From Mayamaea pseudoterrestris (taxonomy: Eukaryota > Bacillariophyta > Bacillariophyceae > Sellaphorales > Sellaphoraceae): DNA of 64,000 nucleotides. The DNA is taken from NCBI GenBank assembly GCA_027923505.1, contig BROI01000014.1, forward strand, positions 682,001-746,000. The letters run 5' to 3'. The translations under genes were made by a program, and so were the position numbers. Under the pieces are notes generated by a model that was not told the origin of the DNA, did not search any database, and saw only the letters and a program-made list of their open reading frames with translations. Positions 41,621 to 53,700 of this stretch are shown here, in pieces. Positions within the stretch are counted from its first letter, which is position 1, and every line of letters starts with the position of its first letter.

Positions 41621-42393
41621 CTTGTCGCAGTCGGTTTCAAAAAGGGTTGACTGGACAAAATGTTACTTTTTAGTTGCTCTACGGCAGAACAATGACACTT
41701 CACTCCAGCTTTTCGAATGCGCTGCCGTGTGATTCGTGGAATGGGTGATAAGGAGGACGCGTTATAGATTACTTCGTTATAAGTTGATGGTGCAATGGCG
41801 AATGGAGTTCTCGCTTGTATCACAACTCGCGGCAAGAGTTGCGATCAACTATCCAGTTGATAGAAACGTACCACGCGCACACCATCGTACGGTGTTCCAT
41901 TTACGATGTTTTCGCCACCGAAAGCCATCTGTTTGGCGTCGAGGCTTTAGATGACGAGCGCTTACGTTACTCACATCGAATTATAACTTGTATCACTGGA
42001 CAAAGGCAATTGCTTACAATCGTCCCGCTTCATAACTATTTTCTGCCACGCCTCTTCGAAAGCGCCACGTTGGTCGGATGGCTGTTCCACAACTCCTGCT
42101 GGCTTATCAGCGACGCGAATGTTCCTCTAAAAGAAGCAACACTGAGAAAACTTGATCATCTTGACAATTTTTGTTACTCATTTTCTGACGGTTGGCGTCA
42201 ACAAAATGTCAATCAAGTGAAGATTGATTACAGCCCTCCTTGCGTGTCCCAAAACACGAACTTTTGCTGACGTGACCGTAATTTCGAATTCCATTCGACG
42301 CCCACTCTATCCGTGAATTCAAATGACGCGGGATTGATGATCTACTTTTGACAGCCAAAACGAGGTTGCACAGATACAATTGGTAGTGTCTCT
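41621..42393. other. Intergenic region with an uncertain plus-strand open frame
   Basis: About 770 bases between the HSF start and the AP endonuclease stop. It contains a 151-codon plus-strand frame (41815-42270) with plausible protein composition (IYDVFATESHLFGVEALDD, LHNYFLPRLFESATLVGWLF) but no ATG of its own. An ATG at 41792-41794 opens a neighbouring frame (MANGVLACITTRGKSCDQLS) that runs into it out of phase. This may be a decayed or mis-sequenced gene, or coincidence. No family recognised. Confidence 0.35.
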
Positions 42394-44189
42394 TTACCCT
42401 TTAATCTCCATCTCCAGTATCACAGGGCAATGATCGCTCCCGATGTGATCGGCTGCCATATAAGAATCCCTCACTATCACATTGGATGCCTCGTCGAAAA
42501 AGGTGGGATGGCAGATGAAGTAGTCTAGGCGCAGCCCCTTGTTAGGCTCGCGATTCCCAGCTCGCTGCGACCAGTAGCTGTAATGTCCTGGAGTAAATGT
42601 TGTTTTGTAGAAGAGTAAGATAGCAATTTTTCATAGTTCAATCCAACGCACTCTCACGTACGTACCTTTGGCCATCGGATGTAGTCGGCGAAAAGCATCA
42701 ATCCAACCAGAATCTAGCATTCGTTGAAATGATGCGCGCTCTTCAGGGGTGACGCCTGCTTGCTTGGGAAGATGCTTGGCCCCGTCATTCCAAACTTCGA
42801 GGTGCGTATGAGCCACATTGAGATCGCCCAACCACATGAGTGGAACGCCACGCTCCTTTTGCAACCGTTCCATCGTCGCAAGCAAGTCAGTATCCCATTC
42901 ACCAATTCTGTATTGAAGACGTTTCAAATCTTGACCACTGTTGGGGACGTAAACATTGCATATTGAGAATAAAGGAAACTCGACATAAATAAGACGGCCT
43001 TCCGTGTCGTGCTTGGCATGTCCCATTTCAAGTGCAACCTTGACTGGCGCGACGAGATTCGTAATGCCACTCGCTTGCTCCTCCTTTGGTTTACCCGCTG
43101 TAGCCCCACCGAAAAAGGAATCCAGCGTCTTTTGCTTTTTGGCCGTATTCCCTCGTCGCTTGATAAAAACGGCCGTTCCCGAGTAACCCTTCTTCTCAGT
43201 GCTACAGGAGTAATACGCATCATAGCCCTCGTCCACCAGCAAATGCCCACGAATCTTTAGTTTCGGGTCATCCAAATGCATTTCCTGTAGCTTGGTTTCC
43301 TGAAGGCAGAGTACATCGAGATCGTACTTGTTTACCAGCTCGGCCAACGAGTTGGGATGGTTCTTCAAAAGCGCTCGAAGACCCGCCACGTTCCATGACG
43401 CAATCTTGAATGCTGCGAAATGAAAGTTTGACAGTGAGACAAACGTTTTGAGTACAAATACGACTTTGCAACAAATGAGTAAGCAGTAATGATCGACGTA
43501 CTGTGTGATCCATTCGCCCGAGCCTTGTCCGCGTCCCAAAGTTTTGGTAACTCATCGCGCTCCGTGAGGACCTGATGCGCCACCTTTTTGACCTTGACAC
43601 GGGGAGACTCTGCAGTTGAATCAATCTCCGTCGTGGCAGTTGCTTTTGTAGTAACTTTCTTTCTAGTTTTGACTGGTGTATCGGTGGCAACTGCATCATC
43701 CGTGTCAACAGCATTCTTGACAATTTCCTTGTTCGCATTGCGAGAGGGTTTGGCTGCGCCGGTCACACTATCCGCAACGGCAGTCTCCTTGATGATCATC
43801 TTGCGAGGCGCCCTTTTCTTGGCCGGTTCATCCGTAACCTTCGTTTCGGCAACGATATCTTTCTTGGTCGGTGCTCGTTTTCGCTTGCTTGCAACGTCCA
43901 CTGGCGTCACTTTGGTAGCAGCAGCAACAGCAGCATCAGTCTGCTCGTCAATTGACTTTTTCTTCAGGGATGGCGCCATGCTGTCTGTAAAATGACGCGT
44001 GCTGATGCGGCTCTGACTTTGGAACGACGAACGACAAGGATGCTGGAGGAGCAGTGCGCGAACAACGAATGAATGAGCGCGACGAGGTCGAGCTATCGAG
44101 AGCAAGACGTTAATGGTCAGAGTAAGCTTCAACAATTTGAGCCGATGAATGATTGGATGTTTAGGTACCAGCGTTTGCTTCGTCGACAT
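42394..44189 (-). CDS. AP endonuclease (exonuclease III / APE1 family), possible dual start
   Basis: Exons 43502-44189 (or from ATG 43979), 42666-43412 and 42394-42587, with introns GTACGT...TTCGCAG and GTACGT...ACTCCAG. The long form has 542 aa and the short form 472 aa. Catalytic motifs are complete: IASWNVAGLRA, LCLQETKLQE (Mg-binding Glu), CNVYVPNSGQ, MWLGDLNVAHTHLEV, LRLDYFICHP and SDHCPVILEME. The family incises DNA at abasic sites in base excision repair. A ~140-residue Lys/Thr/Ala-rich basic N-terminal region (KRKRAPTKKD, KKRAPRKM) precedes the catalytic core. Between the two ATGs the sequence is basic and hydrophobic (STKQTLVPKHPIIHRLKLL) and could be an organelle presequence. The short form would be nuclear. 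A GCGCGG-rich stretch lies just upstream. Confidence 0.92.
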
Positions 44190-44450
44190 CAAAAGCGCTT
44201 TGGCTAGGAATGGCGATTTTGACGAGTGCGCTTGTGGCAGCGCGGCGCGGCGCGGCGCGGCGGCGCGGAATTGCGACACCTAAAAAAAATGTCGTAGCGG
44301 TTCACCAGTCCCGTGCGTCCATGCAGTCACGCAATCACCTCCACCAAGCCGCCAGCACACAACGCGGAACACCGAAACAATCACGCAAACTACTACTGCC
44401 GAGTCGCTCTTGATCGCTCTTGCGGTGCCACGGGACTATAGTCTAGCAAC

Positions 44451-46352
44451 ATGACAATAAGAAGAGAGAACAGCAAAGCGAATGGAGTTGCTACAATATT
44501 GCTGGTGGCTTGGGGCGCGACGGCCGTCGAAGCGTTTCGCTCGATTGGAGTTGATTATCAGACACGACGGCAAGGTGCATACTCATTGTCTGTCCGCCAC
44601 ATGACTCCAAATCCAGCATCTCGAGATTTGTTCGCTGACGAAGAGTCAGCCCTTGGATTTCTAGACTCTACGTTTGATGCTGCTGCAGCACCTCTTTCAT
44701 TCTATGACATTGACGACGAAGACGAATCCGAGCAATCTTCATTTGCCGACTTTGACGCAAGATTGGAACTGAACGAGGATGAAGATTCAAGATCCATGTT
44801 TGATGGATTTGAACGTGAGGAATCAGAAATATTGGACGAGCGAGAGTCCCGACTTTACGAGCATTCCAAAACGATTGAGCGATGCGTACTGGTCGGCGTG
44901 GAGGACGTGACAGCAAAGAGAAGGAGTCGTTATATGCAGCAAGCACTTGATGAATCCAAAAGTGGCTATAGCAATGCCGAGAATATTTTGGAGAAGGAGT
45001 TGTACTTTACTCTTGATGAAAGTTTGTCGGAAATGAGAGAGCTTATCAAAACAGCCGGTATGGAAGTGGCCGGCGAGGTTACGCAGCGTTTAAACGATAT
45101 CAATCCGAAGTTTTACGTCAATACAGGCAAGGTGGAGGAAGCAAAGGAAATGCTACTGAAAATGAACTGCAAAACAATTGTTTTTGACGCCGAGCTTTCG
45201 CCTGGACAGCAAAAGTCGTTAGAGAATGCCTTTAACAAGAAGCTGATCCAGAATGATTTTTTGGTGTCGGAACAAGAGATTAAAGTCATTGATCGGACTG
45301 CTCTCATTCTCGATATCTTTGCACAGCATGCCAAAACCAAGGAAGGCAAGCTGCAGGTTGATTTGGCCCTGCACGAATATCGCAAGCCGCGGTTGACAAA
45401 AATGTGGACGCATTTGGAGCGACAGTCGGGGGCAGGTGGCGTCGGACTTCGTGGACCGGGAGAATTGCAGCTTGAGATTGATAAGCGTCTTATTCGGGAC
45501 CGCATTAATACGTTAAAAACCAAGATTAATGAGATTGGAAAGCAGCGCACTATGCGGCGCCGTGGCCGTGAGCGCTTGGGATTGCCACTGCTCAGTTTGG
45601 TCGGGTACACAAACTCTGGTAAATCCACCCTGCTGAATTACTTGACTCGTGCCGGTGTCATGGCAGAGTCGATGCTGTTTGCGACGCTTGATCCAACGAC
45701 ACGCAAGGTGAAATTGCCTGGATACAAGACGCATCCAGAGGTACTTCTCACGGACACGGTTGGATTTATTCAAAAGCTCCCTACGCACCTGGTTGCGGCC
45801 TTTCGTGCGACTCTTGAGGAAGTCAAAGACTCTGACATACTGGTGCATGTTATTGACGTGTCAAATCCTTCTTGGGAAAAGCAGGAAGCGTCGGTTCGTT
45901 CGGTGCTGGCCGACATGGGTTGCGGAAACAAGCCGATCGTTCGCGTTTTGAACAAGATTGATCTCTTGGACCGCAACAAGGCTGAGTATTTAAGGCTTGG
46001 TGCTTCTCAGATTGAACATACAGTTGCAGTTTCAGCATTGAGTGGCGATGGTTTGGCGGACTTGGTTGCTTGTGTAGAAGACGCTTTGGCTGAGCTTTTG
46101 GTGTCCATAGAAGTACTGATTCCGTACGCCAAGGGAGACGAGCTCAATACGCTCCACGAGCAGGGCAATGTTGACCTCGTTGAATACCAAGAGGCTGGGA
46201 CCTACGTGCGAGCATTGGTGCCCCAAGCCATTGCTAATCGGTTAGAGCAATACAGCTTGCTCGAAAGCGCGAGGATAGAGGAGACGCAAGATGACCATGA
46301 GACTGATTGGGTTGGTATTGGTCGAGGACGACACACTGCGACAGTCGATTGA
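44451..46352 (+). CDS. hflX: HflX-type ribosome-associated GTPase, probably plastid-targeted
   Basis: 633 aa, single exon. The N-terminus ([19 protein letters not shown] followed by FRSIG) is a signal peptide with Phe at the likely +1 position, the import signature of secondary red plastids. After an acidic linker comes the HflX N-domain (LPGQ-like region [48 protein letters not shown]). The G domain has [10 protein letters not shown] (G1), [10 protein letters not shown] (G3) and NKIDLLD (G4). The C-terminal part is short. Bacterial HflX splits stalled or heat-stressed 70S ribosomes; the plastid equivalent is expected to act on plastid ribosomes. The start ATG follows an AACATGACA context. 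Confidence 0.92.
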   Translation: MTIRRENSKANGVATILLVAWGATAVEAFRSIGVDYQTRRQGAYSLSVRHMTPNPASRDLFADEESALGFLDSTFDAAAAPLSFYDIDDEDESEQSSFADFDARLELNEDEDSRSMFDGFEREESEILDERESRLYEHSKTIERCVLVGVEDVTAKRRSRYMQQALDESKSGYSNAENILEKELYFTLDESLSEMRELIKTAGMEVAGEVTQRLNDINPKFYVNTGKVEEAKEMLLKMNCKTIVFDAELSPGQQKSLENAFNKKLIQNDFLVSEQEIKVIDRTALILDIFAQHAKTKEGKLQVDLALHEYRKPRLTKMWTHLERQSGAGGVGLRGPGELQLEIDKRLIRDRINTLKTKINEIGKQRTMRRRGRERLGLPLLSLVGYTNSGKSTLLNYLTRAGVMAESMLFATLDPTTRKVKLPGYKTHPEVLLTDTVGFIQKLPTHLVAAFRATLEEVKDSDILVHVIDVSNPSWEKQEASVRSVLADMGCGNKPIVRVLNKIDLLDRNKAEYLRLGASQIEHTVAVSALSGDGLADLVACVEDALAELLVSIEVLIPYAKGDELNTLHEQGNVDLVEYQEAGTYVRALVPQAIANRLEQYSLLESARIEETQDDHETDWVGIGRGRHTATVD

Positions 46353-46471
46353 TGTTTTCAATAGACGAAGATAATAACGCCAGCAGTAGCAATACAGAAG
46401 TGCATACATATTATTCTATCGCATCGCTTGTATTAGCGTGTTCTGACGTACCATTAATGTGATATTGCCAA

Positions 46472-47782
46472 TTAAACATCTTTGCTAATGTCAAGCCCAT
46501 TGTACTTTCCATAAACATCAAGCTTTACACATGGCCACGTCGATGATAGGTTTATTGCCAAGTGATCCACTTTGTCGTACAAGCCCAATGCTCCTCCAGT
46601 GTGCCAAAAAAGAATATTCTTCTCACAGTAATTTTCTGGTCGACGCTCCATCTCGAGCATAAAGTTGTATAGAGCTTTACCTGAGTAGACAGGATCCAGC
46701 ACGATCCCAGTTGCCTGAGCGAACGATGCCGTAAACTCTAGTTCGTCCAGAGTAGCCACGGCGTATCCGTCACCCTTGCCTTGATGTATCGTCAAGTGGT
46801 TGCGGACAAAATCTTCAGTTGTCATTTGCTCCGGCGGCACGAATCCCATTTCATCAGCAATACCAGCAATAAAGGCATAGAAATAGTTTGGATCGTCGCA
46901 AACGCCTACGGCATGGACTTGCGGAGCATTGCGTTCGAACGACTTGAAAGCCAGCGCAATCCCGATGGCAATTCCACAAGCTGTACCTCCACTTCCGCAG
47001 GCAAATACGATGTGGTCCAACGATGGTTGCGATTCAATGGCGTTCCACTGCTGTACAAGCTCGTCGACTGCCTGAATGTAACCCCACGAGCCTAATCCAT
47101 TGCTTCCTCCCACTGGAATTTTGTAGGGACGTTTTCCTTGCTGCTCCAGATGCGCAGCCACTCGCTCAAGCAGCTGCATCGATCCTAGTCGTCCATATTC
47201 TCCCGCTGTGCATGTGTAAATGGCGCTGCCAACCATGCGATCCATGAGCAAGTTGCCAATGAAACCAATGTCGTCTCGATCTTCATTGTTGGCAAAATTT
47301 TTCGTCACTTTCTTCTTGACAGTCCGCAGAATCAAATGCGGCTCCAAGCCCACCATGCGCGCCGCCGCTGCTGTTGCCCGACAGTGATTGCTTTGCTCGC
47401 CTCCAATGGTCAAAATCGAGTCGCATTTTCGAGACAATGCATCCGCCAAGAGAAACTCGAGCTTGCGAATCTTGTTGCCTCCAAGCTCGACGCCGCCAGT
47501 GGCATCGTCGCGTTTGATAAATAGAGTTGTATTGAGAGATTGGAGCTTGCTGATGAATGAATTTGATTGCGATGAAGAGTAGAGTAACTGGTAGAGTGGA
47601 GTCGGAAGATTGGCCAACTTTAAGCGTCCATTCCTTGGGTTATTGGCCAGGGCCGTCTTGGCCCATAATGGAGGTTTGTATGGAAATGACTTTGTCGGCA
47701 GCGACATGGATCGGACAGCAATTAAGTTTGGAAGGCAGCAATATAGTAATCGTTTCGGATGAGAGCGAGCAATGAGCATCAT
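46472..47782 (-). CDS. D-cysteine desulfhydrase / ACC deaminase family PLP enzyme
   Basis: The frame is open from 48100, but the most likely start is the ATG at 47782 (a second ATG at 47779), giving 436 aa. Residues after it (IARSHPKRLLYCCLPNLIAV) are basic and hydrophobic, compatible with an organelle presequence; an internal ATG at 47707 is another option. The enzyme core starts at LANLPTPLYQL. LFIKRDDATGGVELGGNKIRKLEFLL contains the PLP Lys in GNK, and ILTIGGEQSNHCRATAAAA binds substrate. HIVFACGSGGTACGIAIGI is the phosphate-binding loop, and WHTGGALGLYDK is C-terminal. The family degrades D-cysteine to sulfide, pyruvate and ammonia, or ACC. Plants and algae mostly use it as D-cysteine desulfhydrase. 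It is divergent to DBR1 by ~370 bases. Confidence 0.87.
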   Translation of the reverse strand: MMLIARSHPKRLLYCCLPNLIAVRSMSLPTKSFPYKPPLWAKTALANNPRNGRLKLANLPTPLYQLLYSSSQSNSFISKLQSLNTTLFIKRDDATGGVELGGNKIRKLEFLLADALSRKCDSILTIGGEQSNHCRATAAAARMVGLEPHLILRTVKKKVTKNFANNEDRDDIGFIGNLLMDRMVGSAIYTCTAGEYGRLGSMQLLERVAAHLEQQGKRPYKIPVGGSNGLGSWGYIQAVDELVQQWNAIESQPSLDHIVFACGSGGTACGIAIGIALAFKSFERNAPQVHAVGVCDDPNYFYAFIAGIADEMGFVPPEQMTTEDFVRNHLTIHQGKGDGYAVATLDELEFTASFAQATGIVLDPVYSGKALYNFMLEMERRPENYCEKNILFWHTGGALGLYDKVDHLAINLSSTWPCVKLDVYGKYNGLDISKDV

Positions 47783-48153
47783 GTTGGTCGGGAAGAAAGT
47801 AGTGATGGGCGCGCCAGTTCCAGCGTCCGTTTCTAAGATCATCCTGTTACGCGTCGCTGCGGGACTAAGTGTCGCACCGTTGATTGATGGACGACCATCA
47901 CCGCGGGGCGGGGAGGTGGTAGGATCAATGGTTTTACAATGTCTGCAACGACTTTTCCCTCCGACATGCCAACAGCAGACTATACAAATTGACTGCCCGG
48001 GCAACCACATATGGGTCATTGGAGTAACTTCATCGCCAATACAGTCGCACCAAGTTACACCCATTAATGTCGTGAAGCATGTCCGGATATATCCTACCAC
48101 AATAAACCGTCCTTCCGCCTCATTTTTAATCCTCTCTCATTCTGTATTCCGGA

Positions 48154-49836
48154 ATGGACGGGCTCCCAACTCACTTTGGTCGCGGAGGCGGCCAAAATTA
48201 TGGACGAGGATCTAGTGGGCGTGGATTTCGTGGAAGAGGATCTCAGAGGGGTGGTGGTCGCCCCTTTCCAGGGCGTCATGGAGGCGGACAACGTGGCGGT
48301 CGACAGCAACAGCCATACCATCAAAATCAGCAGCAGTACCAACGACGGCCTCCATTCGAGAACACGGATAACATTGAGGAGATTGGATCTCTTCCATCCA
48401 ACGACGTTCCATGTGTGACGATTGCTGTGGAAGGATGCTGCCATGGGCAACTGGACGCAATCTACCATCGGATCCAAAGGCACGAGCAAGATACTGGCCA
48501 AACGGTCGACTTGCTGCTTTGCTGCGGAGACTTTCAGTCGCTTCGAAACTTGGCAGATTTCCATTCCCTCGCCGTGCCACCAAAGTACAGGGCGCTGGGC
48601 GACTTTCATGCGTACTACTCGGGAGCAAAGCAAGCTCCAAAACTCACCATTTTTGTCGGTGGCAATCATGAAGCGTCGCAAGCATTGCAGGAGCTGCCCT
48701 ACGGCGGATGGGTTGCGCCGAATATATACTACCTGGGATGGGCTGGCATTGTGAACTTTAAGGGATTGCGCATTGGAGGTATCAGCGGCATTTACAAGTC
48801 TCACGACTACTGCAAGGGCCACTACGAGGTTCCTCCGTTCGACCGAGACACGCTCCGCAGCGTCTATCACGTGCGGAACGTGGACGTACATCGAATGCTA
48901 AGCTTGTCAGCCACAAGTAAGCGACTGGATGTTTGCATGAGTCACGATTGGCCGCTGGGTGTCGAGCAGCACGGTGACACAGACAAGCTACTCCGCACCA
49001 AGCCCTTCTTCCGGCAGGAAGTGGAGCGAAACGAACTTGGCAGTCCACCCAATCGGGAGATTCTGAATCACTTGAAGCCTCGTTATTGGTTTAGTGCACA
49101 CTTGCATGTCAAGTTTCATGCGACGGTCCATCATGGTAGAAGCAACACAAAAGAAAAAGCGTCGAACACATTGCTGGTGCCGTCGCAGGCCATGATTCCC
49201 AAAGCGTCAGACGAATCACCAACGACACAATTTGTCGCAGCCGAATCAATTGACCCATGTTTAGGACCTGATCTTTCGGAGCAAATGACGCGCTTTCTTT
49301 CACTCGACAAGTGTCTGCCCCGACGACCATATTTATCTATCGTACACGTTCCAGTTGTAAAGAATTGCTCTGGTCAGCCGCAGCTTGAATATGACGTCGA
49401 GTGGTTGGCCTTGTTAGTAAAAACGCACGAGCTTACCAGGGCTGATGCTGGGCGCGTTGTTATTTCTGACAATCCGTGCTCGGTAACGCCGCACGAGATG
49501 GAACAAGTTCGTCAACGCATTGGACCTTCGTTAACCATACCGAAAGAGTGTGAGCTGACAGTACCACCGCACCTTGGTCCAGTCAGCCCGTTGCCTCATC
49601 GTCTACCACCTCCGCTACCGCGGCAAGGAAATCCCCAGACTGATCGATTTTTGAATATGCTGGGACTATCGCACATTGTGACTGTGCCTTGTGCTAATGT
49701 GGATGTGAACGAAGGAGCAAGCATCGAGGATGAGAACGAGATTGATCTTAATGCTGGTGACGATGACGACAATGGTCGTTCGACCGATTTGGATGAGGGC
49801 GATGATTCAAAACGGCCAAGGTTAGGATCAGCTTAG
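48154..49836 (+). CDS. DBR1: RNA lariat debranching enzyme DBR1 with RGG-rich N-terminal tail
   Basis: 560 aa, single exon. The catalytic metallophosphoesterase begins near residue 85: [19 protein letters not shown] (Cys in place of the usual first metal Asp, normal for DBR1), [47 protein letters not shown] and [15 protein letters not shown]1 cleaves the 2'-5' bond of intron lariats after splicing. The first ~70 residues are a Gly/Arg/Gln-rich tail ([20 protein letters not shown]) of the RGG type, typical of RNA-binding and condensate-forming proteins and not present in animal or yeast DBR1. The C-terminal ~100 residues end in an acidic stretch ([19 protein letters not shown]). Start chosen because the tail is in frame from a clear ATG. 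Confidence 0.92.
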   Translation: MDGLPTHFGRGGGQNYGRGSSGRGFRGRGSQRGGGRPFPGRHGGGQRGGRQQQPYHQNQQQYQRRPPFENTDNIEEIGSLPSNDVPCVTIAVEGCCHGQLDAIYHRIQRHEQDTGQTVDLLLCCGDFQSLRNLADFHSLAVPPKYRALGDFHAYYSGAKQAPKLTIFVGGNHEASQALQELPYGGWVAPNIYYLGWAGIVNFKGLRIGGISGIYKSHDYCKGHYEVPPFDRDTLRSVYHVRNVDVHRMLSLSATSKRLDVCMSHDWPLGVEQHGDTDKLLRTKPFFRQEVERNELGSPPNREILNHLKPRYWFSAHLHVKFHATVHHGRSNTKEKASNTLLVPSQAMIPKASDESPTTQFVAAESIDPCLGPDLSEQMTRFLSLDKCLPRRPYLSIVHVPVVKNCSGQPQLEYDVEWLALLVKTHELTRADAGRVVISDNPCSVTPHEMEQVRQRIGPSLTIPKECELTVPPHLGPVSPLPHRLPPPLPRQGNPQTDRFLNMLGLSHIVTVPCANVDVNEGASIEDENEIDLNAGDDDDNGRSTDLDEGDDSKRPRLGSA

Positions 49837-50329
49837 AGCTTGTTTTCGCTATCGAGTACATATTTTTAGCGTGCACTGGTGGCATGAATGGCTTCGATTT
49901 CAATGACCCCTAGGTTCAGTGAATAGAAAGTTTCTCGTGTCCGTGTGTCCGTCGATGACGCTTTTAACTGTAAACTGCGACAATGGAACATTAACATGAC
50001 GAAACGCTATGGATGCTAAACGTCAATAAGAATTCTTTGGTCATTGCATCCGCCAAGGTAGTTGTCAATCATCAATGAACCACACTTACACCTCCACCCA
50101 GACGGCCATATACAGCCTAATATTGGTTAGATGGCAATAAAACAAAGACAATTAGAAAGTGGTTTGAATAAAGAGATAACAATATATGACGCATTTTGTC
50201 AGTGTTAATTAAAAGTTACAGCCCATGCAATGGCACACCTTCAATTTGTGACCATGCTGCCTTCATTCAGATCGCCATAGATTGAGTCAAATAATTAATT
50301 TGTATAAGATTCACAAAGTCTCCTGGATT
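49837..50329. other. Intergenic region before the repeat block
   Basis: About 490 bases after the DBR1 stop, AT-rich, without recognisable genes. It marks the end of the gene-rich chromosome and the start of repeat DNA. Confidence 0.5.
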
Positions 50330-50758
50330 GCTTGTCACCAAGGACAGCCAAAGCGTCGACCACCACACCTTTGTGGTTCTCTCCTAGCACTCAACCTAGC
50401 AGCTTGCCATCAATTGTGCCATCTAGTGACCCAAACGCTAAGCCTAGTGTGTCACCTAGTGCAGGACCCAGTCTCCTCTCCAGTGCCGCACCAGGCTTGT
50501 TCCCCCTGTGGTTCCAAGTTTGTTTCCCAGCACTTAACCTAGCAGCTTGCCATCAAGTGACCCAATCGCCAAGCCCAGTGCGTCACCTAGTGCTGGACCC
50601 AATCTCCTGGATAGTCAACTTGTCACCAAAGACAGCTGGAGCATCAACCACCACATCTTTGTGGTTGTTAACCTAGCAGCTTGCCATCAAGTGTGCCATC
50701 AATTGACCCACACGCCAAGCCCAGTGCGTCACCTAGTGCTCGTACCAATTACCCTGTA
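50330..50758 (+). repeat. Degenerate ~140-bp repeat block with Pro/Ser coding character
   Basis: The element CCTAGCAGCTTGCCATCAA recurs near 50395, 50537 and 50677 (period ~140), with partners such as AAGCC(C/T)AGTGYGTCACCTAGTGC. A second feature, CTTGTCACCAA(A/G)GACAGC, occurs at ~50332 and ~50620. One frame reads as a P-S pattern (QPSSLPSIVPSSDPNAKPSV), similar to the PSxxPS repeats found in many diatom cell-surface proteins. The block may be a decayed fragment of such a gene, and its CTTGTCACCA half-site also occurs in the adjacent satellite. Confidence 0.6.
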
Positions 50759-53700
50759 GGTGCCCAAAATACACCAGAATGGTGCCAGCATCATTATTCC
50801 GGCTGCGCTACAAGATGGTAGGCTTGGCTGGTGTCTCAGGGGATGGCAATGTATTTGGTGACAACTTGTCACCAGTCTCAGCCCACAGATGCCATGACAT
50901 TCAAACGCCCCTACAGCAAGCCCTTTGGGTGCCCAAAATACACCAGAATGGTGCCAACATCATTATTCAGGCTGCGCTACAAGATGGTAGGCTTGGCTGG
51001 TGTCTCAGGGGATGTCAATGTATTTGGTAAAAACTTGTCACCAGTCTCAGCCCGCAGATGCCGTGACATTCAAACGGCCCTACAGCAAGCCCTGTCGGTG
51101 CCCAAAATACACCAGAATGGTGCCAACATCATTATTCAGGCTGCGCTACAAGATGGTAGGCTTGGCTGGTGTCTCAGGGGATGGCAATGTATTTGGTGAC
51201 AACTTGTCACCAGTCTCAGCCCGCAGATGCCGTGACATTCAAACACCCCTACAGCAAGCCCTGTGGGTGCCCAAAAATACACCAGAATGGTGCCAACAAC
51301 ATTATTCAGGCTGCGCTACAAGATGGTAGGCTTGGCTGGTGTCTCAGGGGATGGCAATGTATTTGGTGACAACTGTACCAGCTCACCAGCTACATTCAAC
51401 GGCACCACCACCCCTGAGTGCCCAAAAACACCAATGGTGCCAACATCATTTTCTAGTGGACATTTCATGTATAAAACAACGCCCAAACACCTACAGCAAG
51501 CCCTGTAGGTGCCCAAAATACACCAGAATGGTGCCAACATCATTGTTCAGGCTGCGCTACAAGATGATAGGCTTGGCTGGTGTCTCAGGGGATGGCAATG
51601 TATTTGGTGACAACTTGTCACCAGTCTCAGCCCACAGATGCCCACCACAGAGGCCCATGCACATTCAAACGCCCCTACAGCAAGCCCTGCCCCAGAGACC
51701 CACCACCCTGTGGGTGCCCAAAATACACCATAATGGTGCCAACATCATTATTCAGGCTGCGCTACAAGATGGTAGGCTCAGCTGGTGTCTCAGGGGATGG
51801 CAATGTTCTTGGTGACAACTTGTCACCAGTCTCAGCCCGCAGATGCCGTGACATTCAAACGCCCCTACAGCAAGCCCTGTGGGTGCCCAAAATACACCAG
51901 AATGGTGCCAACATTATTGTTCAGGCTGCGCTACAAGATGATAGGCTTGGCTGGTGTCTCAGGGGATGGCAATGTATTTGGTGACAACTTGTCACCAGTC
52001 TCAGCCCACAGATGCCATGACATTCAGACACTCCTACAGCAGGCCCTGTAGGTGCCCAAAACACACCAGAATGGTGCCAACATCATTATTCCTGCTGCGC
52101 TACAAGACGGTAGGCGTGGCTGGTGTCTCAGGGGATGGCAATGTATTTGGTGACAACTTGTCACCAGTCTCAGCCCGCAGATGCCATCACATTCAGACAC
52201 TCCTACAGCAGGCCCTGTAGGTGCCCAAAACACACCAGAATGGTGCTAACATCATGATTCCTGCTGCGCTACAAGACGGTAGGTGTGGCTGGTGTCTCAG
52301 GGGATGGCAATGTATTTGGTGACAACTTGTCACCAGTGTCTGCCCGCAGATGCCATGACATTCAAATGCCCCTACACCAAGCCCTGTGGGTGCCCAAAAT
52401 ACACAAGAATGGTGCCAACACCATTATCCAGGCTGCGCTACAAGATGGTAGGCTTGGCTGGTGTCTCAGGGGATGGCAATGTATTTGGTGACAACTTGTC
52501 ACCAGTCTCTGCCCACAGATGCCCTGACATTCAAACGCCCCTACACCAAGCCCTGTGGGTGCCCAAAATACACTAGAATGGTGCCAACATCATTATTCAG
52601 GCTGCGCTACAAGATGGTAGGCTTGGCTGGTGTCTCAGGGGATGGCAATGTATTTGGTGACAACTTGTCACCAGTCTCAGCCCCCAGGTGCCATGACATT
52701 CAAACGCCCCTACAGCAAGCCCTGTGGGTGTCCAAAATACACCAGAATGGTGCCAACATCATTATTCAGGCTGCGCTACAAGATGGTAGGCTTGGCTGGT
52801 GTCTCAGGGGATGGCAATGTATTTGGTGACAACTTGTCACCAGTCTCAGCCCGCAGATGCCGTGACATTCAAACGGCCCTACAGCAAGCCCTGTGGGTGG
52901 CCAAAATACACCAGAATGGTGCCAACATCATTATTCAGGCTGAGCTACAAGATGGTAGGCTTGGCTGGTGTCTCAGGGGATGGCAATGTATTTGGTGACA
53001 ACTTGTCACCAGTCTCAGCCCGCAGATGCCGTGACATTCAAAACACCCCTACAGCAAGCCCTGTGGGTGCCCAAAATACACCAGAATGGTGCCAACATCA
53101 TTATTCAGGCTGCGCTACAAGACGGTAGGCGTGGCTGGTGTCTCAGGGGATGGCAATGTATTTGGTGACAACTTGTCACCAGTCTCAGCCCGCAGATGCC
53201 ATCACATTCAGACACTCCTACAGCAGGCCCTGTAGGTGCCCAAAACACACCAGAATGGTGCTAACATCATGATTCCTGCTGCGCTACAAGACGGTAGGTG
53301 TGGCTGGTGTCTCAGGGGATGGCAATGTATTTGGTGACAACTTGTCACCAGTGTCTGCCCGCAGATGCCATGACATTCAAATGCCCCTACACCAAGCCCT
53401 GTGGGTGCCCAAAATACACAAGAATGGTGCCAACACCATTATCCAGGCTGCGCTACAAGATGGTAGGCTTGGCTGGTGTCTCAGGGGATGGCAATGTATT
53501 TGGTGACAACTTGTCACCAGTCTCTGCCCACAGATGCCCTGACATTCAAACGCCCCTACACCAAGCCCTGTGGGTGCCCAAAATACACTAGAATGGTGCC
53601 AACATCATTATTCAGGCTGCGCTACAAGATGGTAGGCTTGGCTGGTGTCTCAGGGGATGGCAATGTATTTGGTGACAACTTGTCACCAGTCTCAGCCCCC

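Noticed and set aside
47783-48100. N-terminal extension of the D-cysteine desulfhydrase frame
   Set aside because: The upstream ~106 codons are Cys/Pro/Gly-rich without homology and end in the upstream region of the divergent DBR1 gene; the ATG at 47782 followed by a presequence-like stretch fits better.
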